From Diaporthe sp. PMI_573 (lineage: Eukaryota > Ascomycota > Sordariomycetes > Diaporthales > Diaporthaceae): 64,000 nucleotides of DNA. The DNA lies in assembly GCA_021399435.1 (NCBI GenBank), contig JAJTUP010000061.1:186001-250000 (forward strand). The letters are read 5' to 3'. Below the pieces are notes generated by a model. That model saw only the letters and a program-made list of their open reading frames with translations, did no database searches and was not told the origin of the DNA. The position numbers and the translations under genes are program-made. Positions 22,419 through 33,753 of the stretch are shown in pieces (the stretch's first letter is position 1; every line of letters starts with the position of its first letter).

Positions 22419-22773
22419 GCAGCAAGGAACTCGTGCTTTCGGCCAGCCAACGGTGGAATCATACCGAGAATTGAGGCGTACCCAAGTAGCTAATTCCAGA
22501 GTTTTGGACGTGATAGACCGAACACGGTGGTGCTACATGTTTTTTTAGCACCTCACTTTGTGGGCAACCTTGTACAAGCAATTAAAGGAGCGACCCCTTT
22601 GTCTAAGTATGGTTGATGGATACGTAAGACCCAGGGGGTGGCAGCCAGTGGCAAGCGTGTAGCTTTGCTTGTTTGACAAGCTCATCGTCAAATAATCAAT
22701 AGGGTGCGTATTGCTTTGAAGAATATAGTTTTTCAGCAGACGGCTATGGACCATCGGGCAGAAATGGTTCAGT
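22419..22773. other. intergenic
   Basis: Nothing supported; it lies between the RNase H-like gene and a short ORF. Confidence 0.4.
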
Positions 22774-23007
22774 ATGAAAGGCCAGGGCATGTGGGACAAC
22801 ATCATGAAAGACTTTCTGAGGCCCGAGGAGGCCAACACCCTCAGTAAAGACAAGAAGATGCAGGTAAAAGCATACCTGCAGATGAAAGTCCACAGGGGTG
22901 TCCTAAGGCACGGCAAGTGGCCAGAATGCGACGTAACTCCGATAGGGCAATTCCATGGGAAGGCCAAAAAAGACAAAGCTTCCGCCGGTCAACTTGGGGC
23001 AAAATAG
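22774..23007 (+). other. short unidentified ORF, 77 aa
   Basis: Starts at ATG 22774. The product reads MWDNIMKDFLRPEEANTLSK, DKKMQVKAYLQMKVHRGVLR and a basic tail. Charged and helical; it could be the C-terminal end of a larger protein or a retroelement gag remnant beside the copia relic downstream. No domain recognised. Confidence 0.3.
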
Positions 23008-23439
23008 ACCTCCATAGTTAAACTTTTGACAAAAATGGCCCGCCCAACCTTCAACTAATCATGCGCAGTCCCCTATGTCCAGTCTTTGGCTCAGAAGGAT
23101 TCAGTCAGAGTAGGAATCGAAGTCAGAGTCAAAGCCACAGCCAATGCCAAAGCCTTCATCCTCTGTAGTTACGTCACTTCCCTCCTCCTGCTCCCCGATA
23201 GGCCATTTGTCCAAATTCTGCCGCTGCTTGTACGAGACATTGAAACGGTCCTCTCGAACCATCTTCCGGGTCCTATACTTGAAAATCCTGCGATGTGAGA
23301 CGACAAAAAAAGCTGCGTTGTAGGCCGAATTTTGATCCCTTGGTATAGTGCTCTTGGTTGGTGACCAGTGGCTCGACAACTGCCGTGACATCGGTCCGGC
23401 TACATGTTGCGCCACCGTCTTCTTTGCCGCCATCCTGAG

Positions 23440-24252
23440 CACTACTAGGTGTCGCATACGGCACAATGCCGGTCCGCACTGGACCGACCGTCCTACACCT
23501 CGAAAACGTTGCTCTCTGCCCACGACTCCTGACAACACTCGTCTCTCTGAGGCAACTTCGAAGGAAGGGTATCTTTTGGGACAACGAACACGATCCAACA
23601 ACTTTGAAACGAAGGGACAGGTCAACCCTATGCAAACTCAGGGATATCCACGGCCAATACGTCATCGAATACCAACCACACGAAGTACGTGGTTCCTTCA
23701 ACACGTGGAGGAAGAAACATACTACATACACCAAAAGGAGACCACTCACAGGCGAAGACATCCTCTGGCACGGCCGTCTTGGTCACCCAGGCCCGAGCGC
23801 GCTTGAGCACCTAGTTGCCTCATCTCAGGGGGTGCGCATTCGGGGACCAATAACAGTCGAATGTGAAGCCTGTGCCTTAGCCAAGATCACGAGGCAAATC
23901 CGTCGAGCACCGAGGGAGATCCTCGAACGAGAAGGCGAAAGGATAGCACTTGATTTTCACGACTACGAACCAGGAGTCAACAACTACACATCACAACTGC
24001 TACTCAAATGTAGAGCATCAGGACTCATCTGGGATTACTACCTCGAAAGTCGTGATAGCGAAACCCTCCTCACGGTTATGAAATCATTCCTGGGGATGAT
24101 GAAGACGCAATACAACACCAAGGTCAAGGTGATTGAATGTGATGGAGAACTGTTCAGCCGCAGACGAGCTGTCAGAGAATTCCTCGAATCAAAACACATC
24201 AAAATCGAGCCCTCAGCACCCAACACACAAGCACAAAACGGAGCTTCGGCCG
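23440..24252 (+). pseudogene. Ty1/copia retrotransposon relic: pre-integrase and integrase core
   Basis: The frame 23466-24404 begins within a copia polyprotein: VLHLENVALCPRLLTTLVSL, then the pre-integrase zinc region (LWHGRLGHPGPSALEHL, VECEACALAKITRQ) and the integrase core (RIALDFHDYE, KVIECDGELF, SAPNTQAQNGAS). Upstream the frame meets a TGA at about 23436. After about 24252 homology ends in unrelated sequence. Protease, reverse transcriptase, RNase H and LTRs are not seen, so the copy is dead and truncated at both ends. Confidence 0.75.
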
Positions 24253-25799
24253 CGCCATCACCAAAACCAGCCGCCCTCGGTTGCCGCTGTTGTCCGGAAG
24301 GCAGACCGCAAACCCCCTCTGCCACCTCGATCCTCGCCTCAATCGCGCTGCTATTGCCACGCTACAGACTTTGCCTGGAGTCCACGGCTTGTGACTGCAG
24401 CTGAGGTCTGGGGTTTATGCAGCACGGAGTGGAACTGCGTGTGCACGATTGAGACTTGGATCACTCCAGGGGAGCCTGCCGGGCCCACCAGGATCACAGA
24501 GTCAAGGCTGCTCTACGTCGCTACGGAAAACCCTGGGAGGGTGGGCAGTCTGTGTGTCTCGTTTCATTTAACCGATGATAGTTGTCTTCAGAGACCGTCC
24601 TGGGATCACTGCTATCCTTCTCGACACTGAGAGAGGAATTCCCTCGCGGCGGCCTTCATAGAAGCACTGGGGAAAGTTGACCGTTAAGTTGAAGTGAAAG
24701 TACTTTCTTTCTAAGCTTTGTACTTTCAGAAGTTTTATCTGCTACTTACTTTGTCAATTTGTTCTTTGATGTATTGTGTACGATTTTATCTGGCCACCGA
24801 AATACTGCACATTATGTTTATATCAACCATTTATGTAAAGAACGTCTGTACTTACTTTTTAATGAGCCGGATACGGTTATTCTGTGCAGCATAAGCCGGA
24901 CCGAGTGTCTGGCTATGCCCAAATTATAGTAAAGAAGGCGGAAAGTTCAGGGAAAACCAGTCAGAGCTACAGTACGACATACTGTACAGGTAAGCACGGT
25001 AAGCGGGGCAGAAGTACGCAACCCCAGTTCGTTTAGATTTTGTTCCGACTCTATAAATACGCTTTCTACCGACTCCGATTCAGTTCCCATAGTCAAAATA
25101 ATGTTGGGCACGGGCTGCATGTTTAGTCATGAAGATGGGAATAGTGGCCGGTTGGTGCTCTGCGGCTCCACTATTGATAGAGACTAGGTCCAAATCTTCA
25201 AAATAAGCCTTACCCATCAATTCGGCCATGTCACATGCTTCCCAGCTGGCCCCAAGTGCCCCGGATCGCCTGGATGCTTCCCATTCTGGTCCATTGTTTC
25301 CAGACACAATACATGTCGATTGTACTCTGGTTGATGCTTTTCCCCCGTATCATGAGGAACTCTAGGTTTGAACGTGCTGGCAGCTCTTGCTGGATTGCCT
25401 CGCATAAACGCACAAATCGCGACATGGCATTGGGTTCTATAAAGATAGGGGGGGGGGCTTGGTGTTTCAAATTGTAACTATACATGCATTCTGGATGCCC
25501 TATCAGGGGCTCTGTTGGAATAGCACTTGGTTGAGCCGTACGCCGTGAGGCACAAGATGATGACTAAGCAGTATTTGGGGCTGCGGCGTACTTATCATAC
25601 CCCTGACCAGCAGCTCCCCCTACCTAGTTAGAGAGAAGAAGCAAGCAATCAACAACCAACCGAACCATCGTCAACACGATACCAGGTACGTACGTACAAG
25701 AAAGCCCATGCAACAGGCTCACCTTTTTCCCCAAGAGAAAATAGAACATAGAAAAAGGAACACACAGTCGTTACCACCACAGGCAGGGTTGAAAGCCAC
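24253..25799. other. intergenic, no confident gene
   Basis: Two overlapping minus-strand frames at 25485-25080 look weakly protein-like (RFVRLCEAIQQELPARSNLE; KAYFEDLDLVSINSG), as if one exon had been frameshifted, but no family is recognised. A poly-G tract lies at 25449-25458. No LTR was found for the copia relic. Confidence 0.35.
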
Positions 25800-25915
25800 T
25801 CCACTCAATCCACTGGCTGCTCGAGTGGAGTCGGTGGATCATAATCCACTGAATGTCTCAGGATAGTGGATCCACTGGAGGCTGTCGTGGATTAGGGTGG
25901 ATTGGGTGGATTGGC
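25800..25915. repeat. CCACT/TGGATTG-rich subterminal repeats
   Basis: Multiple CAATCCACT and GTGGATT words in both orientations over about 115 bp. This is the style of hAT subterminal repeats and sits at the C-terminal side of the hAT fragment 26050-26861, probably its element end. Confidence 0.5.
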
Positions 25916-26046
25916 AAGTGCCTCAATTCGTGATGGCGAAGCTATTCCCGAAGCCCTTGCCCACCTAAGTGCCCTGTTCCAGGCTCCAAGCGAGACTATC
26001 TCCAACTGGCTTCCATCTCGTCGTGAACACTCGCCACCTGAGTAAG
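25916..26046 (+). other. short protein-like fragment
   Basis: The plus frame reads REGEAIPEALAHL-like sequence (observed IRDGEAIPEALAHLSALF, then SETISNWLPSRREH) up to a TAA at about 26044. Possibly the tail of an unrelated gene into which the hAT end inserted. No family named. Confidence 0.2.
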
Positions 26047-26049
26047 CCA

Positions 26050-26861
26050 CTATGTTGCCCACTCTTCAAGTTGTTGATCTGACATCGGAGCCAATTCGAG
26101 ATTGACTCTTTCTTCATCTATCGAGGTAAAGAAGGGATCTAAATCATGAATAATACCCGCCCTCAGCCATGACCGCAATACCTGGCACATCCCGATAATC
26201 TGGGCTTCAAGTTGGTGGCGCAGAGGGCTCACCATCCGACCTGCTGCTGAGAAAAGACGCTCACACTCTGCAGACATGGGTTGTATTGTGAGAAAATCAA
26301 GCGCCATTCGAGACAAGTTTGGATACTTGAATCGCTTTTCGTGCCAGTAAGCGAGAGGATCGTCGATTGAGCCATCGCTACTTTCGCAGTGCGTAATCCA
26401 ATGGAGGTATTCGTCTTCGCCTGGCGTGAGGCCATCTTGACCTGCTTCTGTCGCTGTGTAGCGGTTTCGTTTAAGGTATTCCCGGAACGGATTGTCCGAA
26501 GTCTTCCGCTGCTTTGGAACTGGCTCAACGGCGGCGGATGGCCTCTCTGTAGGTAAAGTAGCCCCCCGATATTCAAAACGCCAGACATCGTGAACGATTT
26601 TTTTCGCCTCGTCAATCCACTCGGGGCGGTCAGTCCAGTTGCGTTCAAACCATTTCCATCGGTATGCGGGATGGAGCGCCAGGCCAGTGTAGTACATGGG
26701 GCATCCCATTTGCTCTGGATAGTCGACCAACGGGGAATAACCTCTCCAACGCACGAGTGATCTCGCTCCGAGCAACGTTGTGCGTTTTCGATAGGCCGAA
26801 GGATCTTAGCCAACATCTCTACCTCATGCCAAAACTCAAAGTTGTTAATGGACGAGAGTAT
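26050..26861 (-). pseudogene. hAT transposase C-terminal fragment
   Basis: The minus frame from about 26775 gives YYTGLALHPAYRWKWFERNW, then the full hAT dimerisation domain (DPLAYWHEKRFKYPNLSRMA, MSAECERLFSAAGRM, VLRSWLRAGIIHDLD). Further upstream (26861-26710) a different frame carries NNFEFWHEVEMLAKILRPIE and SCVGEVIPRW, typical of another hAT clade. The fragment is therefore frameshifted or chimeric. It ends at the left TIR of the intact hAT (26862). No catalytic core remains. Confidence 0.75.
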
Positions 26862-29762
26862 CAGGGTAGGGAATCAATCCACGACTTCCACGGTATTGAT
26901 CAATATGTTGACTTCAATCCACGTCAACGTCAATCCACGAGACCTATTGTTACGTAATCAATCCATCCACGGTTGGGGCTCGTGGATTGAGATGTGGATT
27001 GACGTGGACGCTAGTCAGGGGTATGGGTACCCTGATATATGTCGTTAATATTTGCTACGTATCTCTGCGCAAACACTAACAGATCTAATCAGGCAAACGT
27101 CGGACGCGTTGTGGCACGTCGCGACGCGTTATAACGCCTGAACCCGAATGTCTCCTCCTTTACTCGATTCATACGCTCGGTGAACCTTCAACTTCGAGAT
27201 GGCGGACTTACCTCTTGACCCTGAACTACCGACCAACAACGAGGGGCATGCCGAGGTCCCTCGGCGTTCTCTAGATCCAGACCCTGAACTCCGCCAGCCT
27301 TCTACTTGGGCACCAACAAGTGATGAGGAGCGGAGAATCTTCCGCGTCTGGAAGGGATTTACGTTGGCCGAGCGCAGCAAAGATACCCTATCATGGGTAT
27401 GGAACTACGGGGTCGAGATTCAATCCAAAACATCCCGACGATGGATCTGTATGCCATGTGTGCGCCAGAAGACCCCCACGCCACAGTCATACGAATCCAA
27501 AGGCACCCAAAACGCTGAACTCCACCTCTGGAAAGCTCACGGCTACTGGGATCCATCAGGACGACGATCAACACCATCAGAGAAGAAAGGAGGCAAGAGG
27601 GTTCTTGCTTCTATTTCGGACTTCATGAGCCTCAAACGTTCCGATCCAAAGGAGCAAGCGCTGGCCAATAGCTTGATCAAACGCTTCGATCGAGGAGAGT
27701 TCCAGAAGCTCATTGTCAACTGGATAGTCGAAAGCCAGCAATCGTTCAAGCAGGTTGAACACCCTCGATTGCAACAGATTTTCGAATACCTCAATCCGGC
27801 GGTCAAGGTTACGAGTGCGCACATTTCGGCGAAGACTGTGCACAGACTGGCGGTTCAACAATTCGAGCGATATCATGGCACGGTCCAGCAGGTCTTGAAG
27901 AGGTCGTCGGGTCAGATCCACATTGCCTTTGACGGCGCAAAGACTAGGAATCGTCACGCGTTATGTGGCGTGACGGCTGTCTTCAGAGACCACGAGAATC
28001 AGCTCCAAAAAGTTGTGCTCGGCATTCCGGAGCTGGTAGAACGACATACTGGCGAGAACATTGCCGCCGAGATCCTCGAGATCATTAGGTCGTTTGGCAT
28101 CGAGGACAAGGTCGGTTACTTCACTCTCGACAACGCAGCAAATAATGAAACGGCAATGGCAGAGATTGCAGAAGAGCTGAAGTTCGACCCGGTTCAACGA
28201 CGAGTTCGATGCATGGGACACATCCTTAACCTTGTTGTTAAATCCCTTCTCTTTGGAAAGGATGTTGATGCGTTTGAGAAATCTCTCGTCGAGGAGGAGC
28301 CTTTGGCGAGAGCAACCCATGACCAGTGGATGCGGAAGGGTCCTGTCGGGAAAGCGCATAACTTCGTCGTTTGGGTCCATCGGGCCGACTTACTGACTCA
28401 GTTGCTTCGTCAACTGCAACGAGACTCATTTGCAGCTTCTGGCGAGCCTGAAAGTGGAAAGCAACGGCCAGTTGACGTTGTCCTTGACAACGATACTAGA
28501 TGGTTGTCCCAATACTACATGATAAAACGAATGCTTCGCTTGCAGCCCGTCTACGAAGAATTCATCGCCAAAGCCAAGCGGCTATTCCGAGACGCTCGGA
28601 AAGGTGAGGGTGGACAGAAGCTTCCTCCCTGCCTCGAGGAGTCGAGCTTCATCAACGAGAGCGATTGGGCGGTGCTGAGGACATTTGATGAGATACTCTC
28701 TGATTTCCACGTCGTTGTGCAAGTACTTCAGGGAGACGGACAGTCGCGATGTCGATCGTCTGGAGTTAGGGAAGCTTTTGGTTCCATGACTGATGTGCTG
28801 GAGGCGTTCGAATTTCTACTTGGGAGGCTCGAGGACGCAAAATCGCGTATTGAGAGGCATCCTGAACCGGAGCAATTCTGTGTCAATATCAACCTTGGCT
28901 GGAAGAAGCTCGATAAATATTACAATACTTTGAGGGACTCGCCAGCATACTACGCCGCCGCCGCCTTGCATCCTAGCCTACGATGGGACTATTTCGACGA
29001 GGTTTGGGGTCAACAGCATCCAGGTTGGGTCGATGAAGCGAAGGAAATCGTACAACGTCTTTGGGATACGGAATACAGAGACCTACAGATCACAGTCACC
29101 TCTGCTGAAGGTCCGGTTGTGAAGAGGCGAAAGACGACTTTGTCCTCCTTTGATCGGTATCGCAACCGATACCGTCAAAGCCAACCGTCCGCTGCTCAAG
29201 CGGATGAATATATCCGCTGGCAGGCCAGTGTGTCTGGGAGCGACAAGGACGTCGCAGACCCAGTTGAGTATTGGGTCCTCAAGAGGTTTGAGTATCCAAG
29301 GCTATCTCGAATGGCTCTTGACGTCATGACAGTGCCGGCCATGAGCTCGGAGTGCGAGAGACTGTTCTCTGCCACCGGGTTGATGGTCACGCCCCTCCGA
29401 AACCGCTTAGACGCCGGGACGATTGGACTAATCCAAACGCTGCGATCTTGGTTACGCGCAGGCATTATCGAAGATGTCGATAGCATACTGCTTGACGATA
29501 CAGCGTTACAGGAGGCTGTTGAACGGGCTGGTTTGGAGGAGCGCCAGGAGTAAGGCAATAGAAAGTTTCGGCGACGGGTTCCCGAATTGCCCGATTAGGA
29601 AATCCGAGTTAATGTGACAGGGGTCTTCCACGGGTTCAATATTATGGACATCAATCCACAGATGGCTTCGTGGAAGTCAATCCACGAGCACTTTGCTGAG
29701 TAAGCCGTCAATTCCATCCACAAAGTCGGATATTGACGTGGATGGATTGATTCCCTACCCTG
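26862..29762 (+). mobile_element. complete hAT transposon with TIRs
   Basis: Left end CAGGGTAGGGAATCAATCCA (26862) and the same sequence on the minus strand from 29762. Subterminal repeats of TCAATCCACG type occur within about 170 bp of each end. Length 2901 bp. The flanking 8-mers (GAGAGTAT and GAGAAGGG) share only the first four bases, so no clear target duplication. Confidence 0.88.
27199..29553 (+). CDS. intact single-exon hAT transposase, 784 aa
   Basis: ATG at 27199, no introns and no internal stops. Residues 80-115 form a BED-type zinc finger (C84, C87, H109, H114). The core has GQIHIAFDGAKTRNRHALCG (about residues 235-255), GYFTLDNAANNETAM and RRVRCMGHILNLVVK. The acidic central helices are followed by DSPAYYAAAALHPSLRWDYF, and the dimerisation domain occupies about residues 690-765 (DPVEYWVLKRFEYPRLSRMA, MSSECERLFSATGLM, SWLRAGIIEDVD). 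It is expected to bind the CAGGG-start termini and cut and paste the element. With both TIRs present this is the best candidate for an autonomous hAT in the window. Confidence 0.9.
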   Translation: MADLPLDPELPTNNEGHAEVPRRSLDPDPELRQPSTWAPTSDEERRIFRVWKGFTLAERSKDTLSWVWNYGVEIQSKTSRRWICMPCVRQKTPTPQSYESKGTQNAELHLWKAHGYWDPSGRRSTPSEKKGGKRVLASISDFMSLKRSDPKEQALANSLIKRFDRGEFQKLIVNWIVESQQSFKQVEHPRLQQIFEYLNPAVKVTSAHISAKTVHRLAVQQFERYHGTVQQVLKRSSGQIHIAFDGAKTRNRHALCGVTAVFRDHENQLQKVVLGIPELVERHTGENIAAEILEIIRSFGIEDKVGYFTLDNAANNETAMAEIAEELKFDPVQRRVRCMGHILNLVVKSLLFGKDVDAFEKSLVEEEPLARATHDQWMRKGPVGKAHNFVVWVHRADLLTQLLRQLQRDSFAASGEPESGKQRPVDVVLDNDTRWLSQYYMIKRMLRLQPVYEEFIAKAKRLFRDARKGEGGQKLPPCLEESSFINESDWAVLRTFDEILSDFHVVVQVLQGDGQSRCRSSGVREAFGSMTDVLEAFEFLLGRLEDAKSRIERHPEPEQFCVNINLGWKKLDKYYNTLRDSPAYYAAAALHPSLRWDYFDEVWGQQHPGWVDEAKEIVQRLWDTEYRDLQITVTSAEGPVVKRRKTTLSSFDRYRNRYRQSQPSAAQADEYIRWQASVSGSDKDVADPVEYWVLKRFEYPRLSRMALDVMTVPAMSSECERLFSATGLMVTPLRNRLDAGTIGLIQTLRSWLRAGIIEDVDSILLDDTALQEAVERAGLEERQE

Positions 29763-29858
29763 GAGAAGGGCCTCTTCGAAATCCACAAGCACTTGATTTA
29801 GTAGCTCAATGACCTTCCAGTCCTTCTCATCCAATTGACTCTCTTCACGAAGACACAA
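29763..29858 (-). pseudogene. short hAT transposase fragment
   Basis: The minus frame reads CLREESQLDEKDWKVIELLN then QVLVDFEEALL, matching the central region of hAT transposases such as the one at 27199-29553 (its SSFINESDWAVLRTFDEIL). It ends at the right TIR of that element, which therefore lies between two hAT-derived flanks. Confidence 0.5.
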
Positions 29859-30016
29859 AGGTGCCGTTGAACACCTCGACTTTATCGCACAGCTTGTTCC
29901 AGAGGATCGGGAGCCACCCAAAGACCCCAAGGAGATGCGCCACCTTGAACAAGTCGCAGGCCAGCTGCTGGCTGCAGGTTATGAAGACCAGGAAATCGTC
30001 CTAATGGCCATTTGAT
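29858..30016 (+). other. C-terminal protein fragment, unidentified
   Basis: The plus frame reads GAVEHLDFIAQLVPEDREPP, KEMRHLEQVAGQLLAAGYED, ending EIVLMAI and a TGA at about 30014. Convincing helical composition, but no start and no family. Confidence 0.3.
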
Positions 30017-30022
30017 CGAAGA

Positions 30023-30417
30023 CTAAGGCCCAAATCTAATTGCAGGTGCGGTTGATTCTCTACTTGAAGCCGTGTGCTCCTCCATAGTATGAGTCGTCCG
30101 TAATCGTTCTTCCGGTTGCCTCTCAAATCTGGTCCAGAGATTGCAGAGCAATGCCCAAAAGCCGGCCCCAAAGCAGGTGATCTCTGAGGCGGGTTCCAAT
30201 ATTCCCTCCCACTCAAGCTCAATACTAAGTGCCCCCCCAAGCTGCACTCGTGTCCTTTTAGCTCTCCGTCGTTTAGCAAGTGCTGCGTTGGCGTCTTGAA
30301 GTGTCCGGATCTGCTCACTCATCATGGTGAGTGAGTGCGCCATCACTTGTGCACCCCTTGCCAACTGATCTACAGCATCCATAATTGGTGTGGGGGAGCT
30401 TCCCTGATGGGCCGAGA
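30023..30417 (-). pseudogene. pogo/Fot-type transposase C-terminal fragment
   Basis: The minus frame contains MDAVDQLARGAQVMAHSL, a helical LQDANAALAKRRRAKRTRVQ and LGGALSIE. This helix-plus-(K/R)RRAK(R)TR-LGG tail is the standard C-terminus of ascomycete pogo/Fot transposases. The rest of the protein is absent; at about 30417 it meets a plus-strand pogo fragment. Confidence 0.65.
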
Positions 30418-30590
30418 TCAAGCAACGCTATTGCTGTCGAGTGGCTTGAAGGCGTATTCTTGCCCCAGATGAACGCTATCTGCAAATACGATGATTCTCA
30501 AGCGATTTTGCTTCTTCTGGATGGCCATAAGAGCCATACTTCGGTAAATTCATTACCAATTTGTGTGGGAATAGCCTCAGAGCACTAATT
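30418..30590 (+). pseudogene. pogo-type transposase DDE fragment
   Basis: The plus frame reads AVEWLEGVFLPQMNAICKYD then DSQAILLLLDGHKSHTS, the second catalytic-Asp block of pogo DDE_1 domains (LLLDGHxSH). It is cut off right after that motif and opposes the minus-strand pogo tail. Confidence 0.65.
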
Positions 30591-30802
30591 ATACTCTACA
30601 GACCGAGTTCATGGAGATCTGCTAATTCAGCAACGTTTACTTGTGCTTCTTCTTAGCGCATACTTCTTATGGGCTGCACTACGAAGGTAAAAAGGACATG
30701 CTGGATAGCCGCTGGCAACAGACTCTTTGCAGCCGGGGGCGTGCACGGTAGCTTTTCTACCGGAGACATTTCCTCGGCGCTCAGCAAGAATGGATTGCCT
30801 GA

Positions 30803-31045
30803 GGATTCGATCATAGTGTCGCCCGCTCCGATACGTGTAGAGGTTTCAGCCCTCACATCCTCGTCGTCACGGAAGACAACGAGGACCCGCAGCTCGAAGA
30901 AGTTTTAGACACGTTCACAGGAAATTCAAGAGGGAAATTCAGAGTCTCAAAACTAACCTGCCGATCGAGAGTAGCACCAGCCATTTCAAGCTTAGCAGAA
31001 CAATCAAATGAAGCCCGCATAAAGCTTGGATTAAATTTTGCCTAA
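30803..31045 (+). other. unidentified protein fragment
   Basis: Open from a TGA at 30800-30802 to TAA at 31043-31045, with HILVVTEDNEDPQLEEVLDT, GNSRGKFRVSKLTCRSRVAP and AISSLAEQSNEARIKLGLNF. Protein-like composition, no ATG near the start, no recognised family. It converges on the minus-strand fragment at 31093-31377. Confidence 0.3.
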
Positions 31046-31092
31046 TGTATTAATCCTAGCTTGCATTGCATTTTTGCCCAGCCCACAGCCGA

Positions 31093-31377
31093 TCATGCTT
31101 TAGGCAAATTAATGTAAGCAATCAATGTTGGCTTGGGGCCCGACACCATCTCGAGCTTTGAAACATATCCCTGGGCCTGGATCCCTGACTGCGTCGCCTC
31201 AGCTGAGTAAGGCAGAGACATGTGGGCTTCGACCCCGATCATGTCAGACGGAATTTCCAGGAAGATAGAATTGACGCTGCTCTTTCCATCCTCCTCTAGG
31301 GGAGCAGTCAGAAACATGCGGGCTTCCACATGTTTTCCGGCTTTATCGTGAGAATCTGAGGGGTCTGCTATGGACAC
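31093..31377 (-). pseudogene. unidentified final exon, paralogous to 9735-10030
   Basis: The minus frame gives PSDSHDKAGKHVEARMFLTA, PLEEDGKSSVNSIFLEIPSD, MIGVEAHMSLPYSAEATQSG and ends YINLPKA. It starts just inside a likely intron acceptor (ATAGCAG) and has no ATG, so it is probably a last exon whose upstream exons are gone. The same exon occurs at 9735-10030 on the plus strand with a changed 3' half. Confidence 0.45.
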
Positions 31378-33753
31378 GTGTTAGCGAAGGACGTAGAGAT
31401 GCCGGCGGTGTCACTATCCTACTTTCAAGCCCTAAAATTTGGCGAGCCTCGAGAGCCTCTACAATTGAATACCTTAAATCAGTCATACTTCTCCATAATG
31501 GGAAGTTCTTTTAATTAAATCACCTTTATCAACAAACACTGAGGGCTGAGGCATGGCGGAACCCTGAAGTGTGAGCAAAGCGGCAATTAAAGGAAGAGTA
31601 TTCATATTTCCGAAAGTTGAATTGTAATTTGGGATTATCAAATTGTTCTGGGCTTCATAAACAAAGTGATACGGTAGAGTCTCCTACATCAAAATAGAAT
31701 CTGGCCGGGATGTTCCACAGTTTTATAGGCCTCAAAAGTATCAACTCAAGCTACAGTACTACTGTATTTATCGGCTCACTTTGAACGTCCGATGGCTTTT
31801 TACTGTAACCTGTATTGTACATTGTCTTGAAAACGTTTTTTCACGGCATACCGTACTTAACAGAAGTACGCTTAAAGAATACGTTTCCAGCCCGCGGTCA
31901 ATATGTACAGTATGAGTTGGGAAACAGTCAGGGCAATTTGTGGAATAACTTGGTCCGTGAAACGGACAGTACTGTGCAGAACACCGGACATAAATCGCAT
32001 TTCCAAGACACAAATCAGGTACTTACTTACCACCGTGATTTGTGTCTCCCCAACCGCTATAATCAAGTGGCGGGTGCAGCCATCTGAAATGTACAGATTA
32101 TTACGAAGTACATTGCACACCCGAAGTACGCGAAAACGTATGAAAAAGGGCAGAGAGCTAGCCGGCCAGCGTCTCCTGCTGAAGCTGCCTTTAGGTGAGC
32201 ATCTCCCCGGGCTCCGGCCACCACGTCGGCGACGGCGTGTACGCTCGCCCGGATTTCTGGCTGAACCACCAAACGCTCATACACCTGCCAAAAATCCATA
32301 TTGTGACCTCCCACTAATTCTGGCCCGCTCGTCCGGAACGTACACGTCTTCCGGGTCGGCGTTCTCAAGGAGGCCATTGTTGGAGGCCGGTTGCTGAGGT
32401 GTTATTTTCTAGAAAGTACACAAAGGCAAAGTGCTTTTGTATAGAAGATCGGTCTCGGGAAAATCTCGTGAAATCTACAAAGCGAGGAACAATTGATCTC
32501 ACATTATGGCCTCGCTTTAAGCCTGCTACCGCGGCTTTTGCAGGCTCTCAGTGATGGTTAAAAGGCGCGAGAGACCCCGCCGTTGGGCAGCCGCTTTTCT
32601 TTCTCTCTATTTCCTCGACGACGTCCCCAAATCTAATACCAAGAGATACATCTCGGCCAGAGTCTTAAAGATGAACAAGTGGCTTGCTAAGCTCCAGGGC
32701 AAGGAGAGCTAGGTGCTGCTGGAGCGGTCGCCATGCTCTACAATTCTCCCTGATACTTTCGGCTCTCACGCCTGGAACAGCTTTCAAGCCAGTCACACAA
32801 AAGTTCCTCGCAGCATTGACAAAGGACCCAGATACTTTACCTTTGTATTGCCACGATATTTGTAAAGTAGACAAGGCTAAGAATCTTAAGAAAAGTATAA
32901 ATGTAAAACCCTTCTCAATTCCTCATTAATCCATTTTTACACCAAACGTACAGTTTTCACGGTTCAGTACCTAGTGCCATTTAAAATACTATAACAAAGT
33001 ACGGTATGATAACATGGGAGCTGATGTATTCGTGGTTAGTCAAATGTACTATACATACGGTACCATTTTTACTTGAATATACAGTACTGTAGTACTTTGG
33101 TCGGACATACTCAGAATAGATCATCGAACGTTAAATTTGTCCGTGTTTCAGTTAACTTGCTCCACGGTTTAGAGCCAAGCTAGGATTATATTAGTAGTAC
33201 CGTACTTTTAAGCGTCCTCTGCGTTGTTAACAGGTACGTGACAAGCGTATATAACCTATTTATAGTCCTTCACTCTATACTACTAATATTAATTTGCAGT
33301 ACGACTCTATCTCCGCTTATAGTTTATATTATAGAGATTGAAGAGAAACAAGATAGCTATAGTGTAGCTTTTATAATTCTTATTTACTACTACACTTAGT
33401 GTCGCCCAAAGTATTATAGAATGACACAGTTGGGGTAAAGTAGACACTTTAAGCTTTGTAAAACTATATTATTTCCATAACAGGAAATATGTTAGTGTTG
33501 AAAGATGAGAGATGTCAAATAAAAGAATCAAAAATTAAGGAATAAAACACCATTCATTCAGGCTTTAAGATTCAAGACATTGAGGTCTACCGGTGGATCG
33601 TGTACTAATGTCACACGGCCACAAGCGGAAAGGAATTTACGACAAAGGTGATGAAACACTCCTGGCGAAGGTCCGGCCCAATTTTAGGCGGTGGGAAGAG
33701 GTGGTCTACGGCGCGACTTCTAATATTTAAGAAGCATAATGAAGATATGAGAC
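31378..33753. other. AT-rich intergenic, no confident gene
   Basis: A minus ORF at 32377-32063 has one protein-like half (HNMDFWQVYERLVVQPEIRA) but no family. From about 32940 to 33640 the sequence is AT-rich with TACAGTACTGTAGTAC-type words (33080-33095). No terminal repeats seen. Confidence 0.35.

Noticed and set aside
23101..23625. 174-codon minus-strand ORF opposite the copia relic
   Set aside because: It overlaps the coding strand of the copia polyprotein; its acidic C-terminus is curious but not sufficient.
25080..25485. possible frameshifted minus-strand gene
   Set aside because: Two half-frames are protein-like but no family or splice sites support joining them.
32063..32397. ORFs on both strands near 32.2 kb
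   Set aside because: One half of the minus ORF looks protein-like but there is no family, intron or partner copy to support it.
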